A stretch of 64,000 nucleotides of DNA from NCBI RefSeq assembly GCF_026745355.1, contig NC_079205.1, forward strand, positions 2,594,913 to 2,658,912. The letters run 5' to 3'. The notes beneath the pieces are model-generated. The model had not been told where the DNA came from. It did not search any database and saw only the letters and a program-made list of their open reading frames with translations. Source of the DNA: Beta vulgaris subsp. vulgaris. Its lineage: Eukaryota; Streptophyta; Magnoliopsida; Caryophyllales; Amaranthaceae. A program made the translations under genes and the position numbers. Position 1 is the first letter of the stretch; every line of letters begins with the position of its first letter. Positions 55,768 through 64,000 of the stretch are shown here, in pieces.

Positions 55768-58700
55768 TTGTTCATGACTATTGCTTGTTGGAATATACGT
55801 GGATGTGCTAGAAAAAATGCTCTCGTAGAAACTAGGGACTTTTGTTCACATAATCAAGTTAAAATCCTTATGCTATGTGAAGTTAAATCTCAATCTCCCC
55901 CTACTCAAACTCAAATTAAGCAATGTGGCTTCCACTCTTTTGATTTTATTCCAACTGTAGGTTTTTCGGGTGGATTATGGATAATGTGGAAACAATGTAA
56001 TATCCAACCCTTTAAATTTTCTGTTTTATATAAAGCTTCAAGGTTTATTTCTTGCTTAGTAAACTTTACACGACTTAATATTAGCTATGTTCTTGTTTTT
56101 ATTTATGCACCTGCTAAACAAGCTTTTAAACAAGAGTTTTGGTCTGAGTTGATTGCCTATATGCAAACTATCTCACTGCCTTACATTATCTTAGGAGATT
56201 TTAATGAAATCTCTAATTCCTCAGACAAATTGGGAGGTTCTCCTCCAGTTATGGCTAGATTTCTGAATATGCAAAATCTGTTTAATAGTCTCCCTTGCAT
56301 TGAAATTCCATTTTCAGGTTCAATTTATACATGGAGAAAAAAGAAAGGTGGGGCGGATAATATCCACGAACGCTTAGACAGAGGAGTAGCATCTATTGAT
56401 TGGCTTAGTTTATTTCCTCAGGCCAAGATTAGTCATAATATTTTTACTTCCTCAGATCACTGTCAGATAACGTTAAATTATATTCCTTTTCAAAAGGCTA
56501 AAGCTCCTCCTTTCAAGTTTGAAAAAATGTGGTGTAGTAGAAGAGATTATGATACTCTTGTTAAAAAAACTTGGTGTACTCATTTTATAGGTTCACATAT
56601 GTTTCGACTAACTCAAAAATGCAAACTTTTGAAAGAAAAATCTAAAATTTGGAACCAAAGCCAGTTTGGTAATATATTTCGGCAATTACGGAAGGTAGAT
56701 GAGAAGTTGCAATCTTTACAACTCTTGCTAATTACAGAGCCGCTAAATCATTTGCTACTTAGTAAACAAGATACATTCCTCCAAAAACGATCTAATCTTC
56801 TCTCTTTTAGTTATGAGTATTGGAAACAAAAATGTAAAGTAGACTACTTACTTCTAGGGGACACCAATTCCTCCTTCTATCATGCGCATGCTTCGATTAG
56901 GCGTAATCGCAATGCGATAAAAGAATTATCCAAAGCAGATAATGATACTATCTCAAATCCTGATATTATTTCACAAGAGTTAACCAGAGCGTTTATGGAA
57001 CGTTTTACTTCTGATAGTAGGACCTGTTTCAATAGTGCTAATGATTTTAGTCTCTTAGAGGCGATTATATCGGTTGATGACAACACATATCTTACTTCCC
57101 TGGTTACTTGTGATGAAATAAAAAGTGCTACATTTAGTCTAGCCCCGGATAAGTCCCCGGGACCTGATGGTTTTCCTCCTTTCTTCTTCCAGAAATATTG
57201 GACTCTTGTTGGGAATTCTGTTATTAGAGCGGTCCAAGCTTTTTTTCATTCCAGTAGAATTTTAAAGGAAATTAATCATACCTTTTTGGCGTTAATCCCA
57301 AAAATCGATAATCCAACCTCAGCCAACCATTTTCGTCCCATAAGTCTGTGCTCAACTATATATAAAATTATCTCTAAAATTATGACTTCTCGACTTAAAA
57401 TAGTTATGGGTCATATTATTCATCCTCTCCAGGGGGCCTTTGTTCCAGACCGGTTAATCCAAGATAATATTTTGATCGCTCATGAGGTTTTTCAGTCTTT
57501 TAAAAATAAATCTGGAGCCTCAGGATGGATAGCAATTAAACTTGATATGGAGAAAGCTTATGATAGGTTGGAATGGAATTATATATTCACTACTCTTGAA
57601 AAGCTGGGTTTTGCTGCCCAGTGGGTGAATTGGGTCAAGGCTTGTATTACTTCCACTTCCTTTTCTGTCTTAGTGAATGGAATTCCGGGAGAGAAATTCT
57701 CTCCTTCTCGTGGGATTAGACAAGGGGACCCCTTGTCCCCTTTTTTATTTATTCTCTGTGCGGAACTGCTTGCTAGACTGTTATCTTCTGCTGCCTCTGG
57801 ACCGACTAAGCCTATAGGTGTGCCTATTGGCAGATCAGGGGTAAAGGTGCCCTTTCTAACTTTTGCGGATGATACCATGATTTTTGCCAAAGCTACTAAT
57901 TATAGCTGTCTGGTAATTCGTCAAATCCTCGATAAATATTGTGCCATGTCGGGTCAGTTAGTGAATTATCATAAATCTTCCTTCCAATGTACTGCTAATA
58001 TATCGGAGGACGATAAAGCCAATTTTGCTTCTATTCTGCAAATGTCAGAAACCTTTGACTTAGGTGAGTATTTGGGTTGTCCAATTATTCATTCCAAAGT
58101 AACAAAGGAAACTTTTAGCTCGGTTATTAATAAAACGGTTGGCCAACTCCCGAAATGGAAGGCTAATGCCCTTTCTCAAGCTGGCAGATCTATTCTAATC
58201 AAATCTAATCTGGCTTCGAAAGCCAGTTATCAAATGCAGAGCTTTCTGTTACCGAACTCAATTCTTTCTAGTTTGGATAAAACTTATCGTAACTTCTTCT
58301 GGAATAAGGATCCTAATGCGAAATCCCCTAATTTGATTGGTTGGGATAAGATTTGCAAGCCTAAAGTAGCAGGAGGGTTGGGCTTCCGGAAAGCAGAGGT
58401 TAATAACCAAGCCCTCCAAATGAAACTTCTGTGGCGGATTGTAAAGAATGATACAAATCTTTGGGTTAATTTGGTTCGTAAACGTTATCTCAAGAACAGG
58501 TCTCTATTCACAATCAAAGTTTCGAAATCGGCCTCCTGGCAGTGGCGTAACTTGCTAAGTTTACGTGACTTATTTAAAAAAGGTTTACGATGGCAGATTG
58601 GTGATGGTTCTTGTGTTAGATTTTGGTCAGACAATTGGGCTTTCCAATACCCTTTGGACTCTATTATAACCCCAACTCCAGAGACTATTAATTTCTTGGT

Positions 58701-59946
58701 TAAAGACTGCTTAACAGCCAATGGAAACTGGAATACTCAGCTTCTATTGTCTTTGGTTCCCCCTAATATAGTTTCCCATATTTCCTCTATTTATTTGCCT
58801 TCTTCTCCCCAACAGGATACCTTGATTTGGGGTCTTACTTCGGATGGTGAATATTCTGTTAAAAGTGGAGCCCTGTTGGCTCAAGGTCTGATTAGTGCTG
58901 AGCTGGATACTGTCGAGTATAAATGGATTTGGAATCTTATTATTCCTCCAAAAATTAAAAATTTCCTGTGGAAGGCTTGTAATGATGGTCTCCCGACAAA
59001 AGTCAGACTTGAGAGAAGTCATGTTTTCCTTCCCCAACAGTGTGTTTTTTGTTCAAATGCTAGTGAATCTATTGGTCATCTTTGTTTTGCGTGCCCTTTT
59101 ACGCTAGATGTCTTTTCCCATCTTAAAGCTTCCTTTGACTGGCCTTTGCCTAATAGGTGTTTAGCGTCCATTGATTTGACTTCCTTTCGTTCCGCTTTAG
59201 AAGCTTGTCTGTCTTTAGCTTGTAAAAGTGAAGTGACTAAATTCTCCTTTGTGTGGTGGTTTATTTGGTTTTTCAGGAATAAGCTTATTTTTAATAATGA
59301 GGTGGTTTCATCTCGTAAAGCAAGTGCCATTATTGCCAAATATTATGTGGATTGGTCCAAAGCTCTCACTTCGGACACTCGGCATCCTTCTACTTCTATT
59401 TCCCATTGCCCCATTATAAGTCGTTCTCCTAGGTCTGGTCCTGCTTCCTTCTGGTCCCCCCCTCCTCAGAATTACTTTAAGTTAAATTTTGATGGTTCTA
59501 AGCTTTCTTCCAATTCAACAGCTCTGGGTTTTGTTATTAGAAATGTTGCTGGTGAGGCAATGGTTGCAGGGTCTAAGTCGCTTGGGTATAGTACTTCGGT
59601 TCTTCAAGCTGAAGCTTGGGCCCTAAAGGAGGGTATCTTGGCGGCTTTATCCTTTAATATATCTAACTTGATCATTGAGGGTGATAATCTAGCTGTCATT
59701 AACGCTATAAGAAAAATTTGGAAAATTCCTTGGGAAATTAATAATATTGTGCTTGATATTAGAGCTAATCTCCCCTTGTTTGGATCCTTTCAGGTACAGC
59801 ATTGCTTTAGGGAAGCTAACAAAGTTGCGGATCTCTTGGCTAACAGGGGTCATGGTTTGGATGGGATGCAGCTTTTCTACCCGCCTTTTGATATTGATCT
59901 TTCCATGTGCGTCCGCAAGGATGTTTTAGGTTGGCCTCCTGATTAA
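55768..59946 (+). CDS. LINE ORF2: endonuclease-reverse transcriptase-RNase H polyprotein
   Basis: 1392 residues, uninterrupted. The apurinic-type endonuclease at about 1-235 has WNIRG, LCEVKS, LGDFNEI (about 142-148) and SSDHCQ. The RT at about 510-780 includes LIPKIDNPTSANHFRPISLC, IKLDMEKAYDRLEWNY, GIRQGDPLSPFLFILC and the catalytic FADD (about 699-702). A zinc-binding zf-RVT region is at about 1055-1115 (FLWKACNDGLPTKVRL ... CVFCSNASESIGHLCFAC). RNase H is at about 1240-1365 (NFDGSKL, LQAEAWALKEG, IIEGDNLAVINA, REANKVADLLAN), with D, E, D and D positions present. The enzyme nicks the target and copies the element RNA in place. No inactivating change is visible in the listed motifs. Confidence 0.96.
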   Translation: MFMTIACWNIRGCARKNALVETRDFCSHNQVKILMLCEVKSQSPPTQTQIKQCGFHSFDFIPTVGFSGGLWIMWKQCNIQPFKFSVLYKASRFISCLVNFTRLNISYVLVFIYAPAKQAFKQEFWSELIAYMQTISLPYIILGDFNEISNSSDKLGGSPPVMARFLNMQNLFNSLPCIEIPFSGSIYTWRKKKGGADNIHERLDRGVASIDWLSLFPQAKISHNIFTSSDHCQITLNYIPFQKAKAPPFKFEKMWCSRRDYDTLVKKTWCTHFIGSHMFRLTQKCKLLKEKSKIWNQSQFGNIFRQLRKVDEKLQSLQLLLITEPLNHLLLSKQDTFLQKRSNLLSFSYEYWKQKCKVDYLLLGDTNSSFYHAHASIRRNRNAIKELSKADNDTISNPDIISQELTRAFMERFTSDSRTCFNSANDFSLLEAIISVDDNTYLTSLVTCDEIKSATFSLAPDKSPGPDGFPPFFFQKYWTLVGNSVIRAVQAFFHSSRILKEINHTFLALIPKIDNPTSANHFRPISLCSTIYKIISKIMTSRLKIVMGHIIHPLQGAFVPDRLIQDNILIAHEVFQSFKNKSGASGWIAIKLDMEKAYDRLEWNYIFTTLEKLGFAAQWVNWVKACITSTSFSVLVNGIPGEKFSPSRGIRQGDPLSPFLFILCAELLARLLSSAASGPTKPIGVPIGRSGVKVPFLTFADDTMIFAKATNYSCLVIRQILDKYCAMSGQLVNYHKSSFQCTANISEDDKANFASILQMSETFDLGEYLGCPIIHSKVTKETFSSVINKTVGQLPKWKANALSQAGRSILIKSNLASKASYQMQSFLLPNSILSSLDKTYRNFFWNKDPNAKSPNLIGWDKICKPKVAGGLGFRKAEVNNQALQMKLLWRIVKNDTNLWVNLVRKRYLKNRSLFTIKVSKSASWQWRNLLSLRDLFKKGLRWQIGDGSCVRFWSDNWAFQYPLDSIITPTPETINFLVKDCLTANGNWNTQLLLSLVPPNIVSHISSIYLPSSPQQDTLIWGLTSDGEYSVKSGALLAQGLISAELDTVEYKWIWNLIIPPKIKNFLWKACNDGLPTKVRLERSHVFLPQQCVFCSNASESIGHLCFACPFTLDVFSHLKASFDWPLPNRCLASIDLTSFRSALEACLSLACKSEVTKFSFVWWFIWFFRNKLIFNNEVVSSRKASAIIAKYYVDWSKALTSDTRHPSTSISHCPIISRSPRSGPASFWSPPPQNYFKLNFDGSKLSSNSTALGFVIRNVAGEAMVAGSKSLGYSTSVLQAEAWALKEGILAALSFNISNLIIEGDNLAVINAIRKIWKIPWEINNIVLDIRANLPLFGSFQVQHCFREANKVADLLANRGHGLDGMQLFYPPFDIDLSMCVRKDVLGWPPD

Positions 59947-60009
59947 GGGGTCTTCCTAAGTCTTTTTTCCTTATCAAAAAAAAAAAAAAAAAAAAATATT
60001 GTTTGTAGA

Positions 60010-60144
60010 GTGTTACCTTCCTATGCTATTATTCAACCTTCTTTTTCTTTTTATCAAGTAAGATAATTGGGCCATCTATGAACGGTGTTACCTTCTTGTG
60101 CTATTATTCAACCTTATTTTTTATCAAGTAATATATATAATTGG
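60010..60144. repeat. Two-copy direct repeat next to the LINE
   Basis: GTGTTACCTTCCTATGCTAT at 60010 and GTGTTACCTTCTTGTGCTAT at 60085 start copies of about 60 bp that both run through ATTATTCAACC and TTATCAAGTAA to ATAATTGG. Confidence 0.85.
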
Positions 60145-61033
60145 TCAAAGGGTCAACATCTACGAGAATATTAACCTGCATGTGGCATAACAATTTTAAT
60201 TTCGAATACAAGGCTTTGCAGCCCATAAGATACAGACTTAAAAAGGTGTAATGTGATCACAATTTTTTAGAGAAACTCCTCAACATGCACTGGGAAAAAA
60301 ATAAATAATTTGAGGATAGAAGTAGAACTCCGCTAAGCTACCCCACCTCTTTCACCAACCTTCTTTATTTCTAAATTTGGTCAAATGTTCTCTTTAATTT
60401 CAAGTGAATAATAATAATTTTTATTGTTATTTTCAAGCTGTTTTAGAAATATAGGGTGAAGGCTCCGTGGCCATCTCATGTTGACTTCTTAAAATAACAA
60501 TGTAAAAAATAGCTTGCCAAATCGACCTACCATTATTTATTTATTTTTCATTACAATCAATAAACTAAAAATAATAAAATAAAATTGCCACTCTTTATAA
60601 GAGTGTGTCTTATTTTATTTTGCAACACATAAGATGGTGTTATAGACTCATAGTCATATTCATTGTAAATTTATATGAATTTTTTCAATTGGGCTTATTC
60701 TTGTAATTTTATGCAATAAATTAAAAAAAATGATCAAATTTCTTAACAACTCAACATGAAAAAGAAAATGTGTAAATAAATGCAATTTATTAGGAAGTAA
60801 AAATATGACAAATATATATACCAAGAAATCCATCATTATATACTGCATTTATAATAGTAATAACTAATAAATAATATCTAAAATAATCGGTCTAGGAAAA
60901 ATGAGGAACATATATGTAAAAGAATATACTATGAACCTATATCCTCTAAACCCAACGACTTAACAGCTCATTTAGTAGTGTAGAACAACTAAAACTACTC
61001 TATGATTAAATTGCCACCATCATTTTCTTCTAA
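60145..61033. other. Spacer downstream of the glucanase gene
   Basis: AT-rich, including the probable 3' UTR of the minus-strand GH17 gene next to 61033. No other gene is seen. Confidence 0.5.
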
Positions 61034-63457
61034 TCAATAGCCTGTAGGAAACTTGCAACTTCCAAATTCTGCAAAATGGAAAAAAAAATTATATTTTCAA
61101 TTAGTCATTTTTTTTATATTAATTATTTAATAAATGAATTAAATGAGCAAATGAACTTACGCGGAGATTGGGTGACAACATGAGCAGCTCCACCAAAATC
61201 ACACGTACCAGTCGAACGTGCCTTCATTTGATAATAACTATTGAAAGCATACGAAGCATGTGCGACAAGTGTACCAGGATTGTAACACGTGGCACCAGGC
61301 TGGATGGGCCGACAATCCGCTTTTCCCTCACCACAAGCCCAATTAAGCCCATCTTGCAACTTCTCTTCCCCAGCCTGCTCATTAGCCACACACCAAGTTT
61401 GACCTGTCGGTGGGACCACCACCTTGCTACCGTTGTTGGCCGACGCGGGAGCCACCGCCGCATCTCCAATTTGGGCCGCCGTAAGAGGGACATTATAGAC
61501 TTTTTGTTCATTTGGGTAAAATAGCCCATAGTTTCTCTCACTTGTTGGGCCGGGCTTTTGATTCTCATTGAATAGAGCAAATAAATAAACATCTAGTGGG
61601 TCATTGGGCCTCAAGGGTGTCCCACCACCAGTCAATACTCTTTTGGCTAAGTTACCGTTGTAGGCCGCCGCATTTGGGCCACTTGCACCAACTTCATTTT
61701 CATCTCCTTGAGATGGCCAACCTAAGGACAAAAATAAGATTTACTATAAAATTCATATTTCTTTACAAGTACAATAAATAAATGAATTTGGTTACCTACT
61801 TAAAGAAATTAGCATAGTACGACTACAAATACCAATAACATCACGTCTAACCACGCAATAAAAGAAATAAAAATAATCTAAACTGTTTTTGTAGCTTATG
61901 TGGATAAAAAATAAAAATAATAAGGCAATGCATGGGAAACAGGAAGATAAACTAAATAAAATGTAAAGACAGTTTTTCTATCCAATTATCATTGAAGAGT
62001 CACTCGTTTCTAATCATAAGAGACAGACCACATTTCACATTGAACTTTGACCCTCTAATACAAAATACATATTCAAATCATAACAAAATAATATTATGAA
62101 AGCATACTCAAGATGAATCTAGCAATACAATTTTAAAAATTCCATCAAACATATTATAACCCATATTAATACTAAGTACAAATTTTCATTAATCACAATT
62201 TATAACAATATATATGCTCTATGATTAGTAAGAAAATGTTGTTTAATTTTTCCCTCTAATGAAAAATGAACAATAATTGCTAGTGTCTATATAAATGACA
62301 CAGTTTTCCGAGCTTTTTAAAAAAAAGTGTGTCACTTATTTAGATACGGAGGAAGTAAATAAAAAATCGACGAAAAATGGAATTTACCTGTTTCAGTGAC
62401 AACAATTTTGAGGTCGTTGAATTTAAGTGCATCCATAGCAGCATAAACAGCATCTAACTGAGCTTCAAACAAGCTCTCATACTTAAGTCCATTACCAGAA
62501 TCCACAACACCAGCATTAGGCTTAAACAAAGCATAATCCAATGAAATTTCATCTGAATTACTCGAATAAGCAAAAAATGGGTAAGCATTAACCATCATAT
62601 AAGAAGAAGTTTTCTTCAAAAATTCAAGCATAGGCTTAATAAAAGGTTCTAAAAGTTCCTGTTTAAACGACCCAGATGAAGATGGGTATGAATTTTGTAG
62701 TGCAGAAAATGAAATTGGTGATGAAATCTTAATTTTATCATCTAAAGAATATTTCTGTAGACTAGCATGTACATTAGACATGGCTGGTGTAACGTAAGAG
62801 GTTATATTTGGGTCGACATTCGCTTCGTTTCCTACTGCGATTGCAACAAGATTTGAACCCGGATGAAATGGTACTATATTGGTTTGAACCCATGTGTCAG
62901 TAAAGGATTGACTTGCAGCTGCTGCTGTGAGATTTTCATTAGGAAGAGCAACTGTGAGTGAAATTCCTGAGTTTGAGAAAGCTTTTAGTACGTCAGAATC
63001 AGTGTCGTAGAGCTTTATACGTGATACGCCTTGTGTTTTTAGGAGTTGTACCACCTTGACTGGTGTCGGAAGATCATTCGCTATTCGTCCGTAGTTTATT
63101 CCGATCTTTCCTGTATCAGCTGCGAAAACAAAGCAGAAAATCATCAATCGTAATAATAAAGTACCCTGTAGTATGGTCCGAGATATATATACATAAATGT
63201 ATATATCTCGGACCTTAATGAATCATCACCCGTTACTAATATAGTAACGGGTGAGGATTTGTACATCTAGTATGGTCCGAGATATATGTCACATTTATAT
63301 ATATATCGGACCATACTGAATCATCACCCGTTACTATAGATATATTAGTAACGGGTGATGATTTGTACATTTTGGATTTACATATACACGCACCAGCAAG
63401 AGCGGAAGCCGAGAGGAGGAGGAAGGATAAGAGGGTGGGAAGAATGGAGGGAGACAT
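61034..63457 (-). CDS. Glucan endo-1,3-beta-glucosidase (GH17 with C-terminal X8/CBM43 module)
   Basis: Four exons on the minus strand: 63457-63394, 63119-62388, 61721-61161 and 61068-61034, all with GT-AG introns, giving 463 residues. Residues 1-22 are a signal peptide (LLSFLLLSASALA). GH17 catalytic residues are the acid/base Glu in AVGNEANVDP (about 120) and the nucleophile Glu in VVTETGWPS (about 264). Other family blocks are IGINYGRIANDLPTP, VNAYPFFAYSS and LFNENQKPGPTSERNYGLFY. The X8 callose-binding module spans about 374-459 with TWCVAN, LNWACG, CRPI, CYNPG, SYAFNSYYQ and a final GSCKFPTGY. The enzyme cleaves callose in the wall or apoplast. The very short C-terminus after X8 argues against a GPI anchor. 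Resembles Arabidopsis At5g55180-type proteins. Confidence 0.95.
62281..62355. mobile_element. Degenerate Stowaway-like foldback in intron 2 of the glucanase gene
   Basis: TAGTGTCTATATAAATGACAC and GTGTCACTTATTTAGATACG are inverted and the right end GGAGGAAG is followed by TA. Only about 75 bp, so it is either a very small MITE or a relic. Confidence 0.5.
63169..63371. repeat. Tandem duplication of a two-hairpin unit in intron 1 of the glucanase gene
   Basis: Unit A (63169-63267) and unit B (63268-63371) each start TAGTATGGTCCGAGATATAT and each hold two perfect or near-perfect palindromes: GGTCCGAGATATAT with its complement, then CACCCGTTACTA with TAGTAACGGGTG. Together they make up about three quarters of the 274-bp intron. 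Looks like tandem foldback insertions; class unknown. Confidence 0.88.
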
Positions 63458-63518
63458 TTTAATGTTGTTAGGTAAGAGTGATTGAGAAAATGAATAGGAA
63501 GAAGTGGAGAAGATGTTA

Positions 63519-63527
63519 GTTTTATAG
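63519..63527 (-). promoter_or_regulatory. TATA box of the glucanase gene
   Basis: Minus-strand CTATAAAAC about 65 bases upstream of the start ATG, followed by a CT-poor, short leader. A transcription start about 30 bases nearer the gene would give a leader of about 35 bases. Confidence 0.6.
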
Positions 63528-63866
63528 AGAGAAAGAGTTAGGAAAGAAAGTGGGTGTATGTGGTGATGTTATGGGAAGATGGGGACGTAAATGTTGGGTC
63601 CATTGTGAGAAATTGCCGCAGTATTGGAGTTGTGGGTTGTTTTATTAGTCAAAGAAATTTACCTTCCACTAAGGTATATTTTTCTCACTGTTAGTTGTAA
63701 TTTTTTTTACTAATAGTGTTTAATTAAGTATTAACCAACAACTTTCACCTGCTTTTGACATTTTAATTTTATTTTATTAATATTTTTGTGGTTATTTTTG
63801 ACTTTGTTATAGTGAACATAGAGTAATAAATAATAATTAGGAATTGACTTTGTAATTTTTTTAGAG

Positions 63867-64000
63867 TTATGTTATATGAAGCCCTTAGGGTTGCATATAA
63901 GACATAAATACACTACTTAAAATGAAAATAAGTTGTGAATTTATGGAAAAATTTTGCATCGACCGATGCGATAAATGATCAATTAATGCAACTTATTTCC
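63867..64000. mobile_element. MITE-like inverted repeat, copy 2 (runs off the window)
   Basis: TATGTTATATGAAGCCCTTA and the following words match the element at 42217-42391 in order. The other end is outside the window. Confidence 0.7.

Larger units (their letters stand above)
53297..59995 (+). mobile_element. Full-length L1-type LINE with two intact ORFs
   Basis: A 6.7-kb non-LTR retrotransposon: 5' leader of about 800 bp, ORF1 (54103-55722), 45-bp gap, ORF2 (55768-59946), a short 3' UTR and a pure A run of about 22 at 59975-59996, flanked by a perfect 16-bp target duplication. Perfect duplications, an uninterrupted poly-A and two open frames of full length point to a recent insertion that may still be competent. 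It belongs to the plant L1 group with an RNase H domain at the end of ORF2. Confidence 0.96.

Overview
The window is nuclear DNA from a flowering plant, probably a eudicot. The evidence is spliced genes with GT-AG introns, plant-type families (KIN-14 kinesin, ERF with an EAR motif, GH17 glucanase with an X8 module), Stowaway, Harbinger and hAT MITEs, and Ty3/gypsy Tat-lineage, Ty1/copia and L1-type retroelements. The species cannot be read from the sequence. Only about a tenth of the window belongs to host genes; most of the rest is transposable elements and AT-rich spacer.

Host genes. (1) Bases 1-2544 (+): the 3' part of a C-terminal-motor kinesin-14 of the ATK1 type, cut by the window edge. 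(2) 36086-36850 (-): an intronless ERF repressor with an AP2 domain and an FDLNLPP-type EAR motif. (3) 49965-51052 (-): a two-exon gene for a 53-residue serine palmitoyltransferase small-subunit-like protein, with a probable upstream 5'-UTR exon near 52.3 kb. It is too short and too split to show as one open frame. (4) 61034-63457 (-): a four-exon endo-1,3-beta-glucosidase (GH17 plus X8, 463 residues).

Elements. Two large Ty3/gypsy elements dominate the left half. The first (5459-17011, minus orientation) and the second (18891-28305, plus orientation, TSD ACTTC) both have gag-pol broken by frameshifts. Both also carry a spliced additional ORF antisense to pol, between integrase and the 3' LTR, with its own promoter-like signals. 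The first also holds two tandem arrays (38 bp and 130 bp units) beside its 3' LTR, and a solo LTR of its family lies at 37630-38095. At 53297-59995 is an apparently full-length L1-type LINE with two intact ORFs, a poly-A tail and a perfect 16-bp TSD. Smaller pieces include a copia 5' fragment whose LTR was hit by a DNA transposon, a copia-type solo LTR, two copies of a tRNA-derived SINE, a 5'-truncated LINE, a retroposon-like insert and about ten MITEs.

The host genes do not form a pathway; they are ordinary neighbours separated by repeats. The points most worth a second look are the paired antisense ORFs in the Tat elements, the intact LINE with an unusually open 5' leader, the two-fold palindromic duplication filling intron 1 of the glucanase gene, and the easily missed 53-residue SPT subunit gene.
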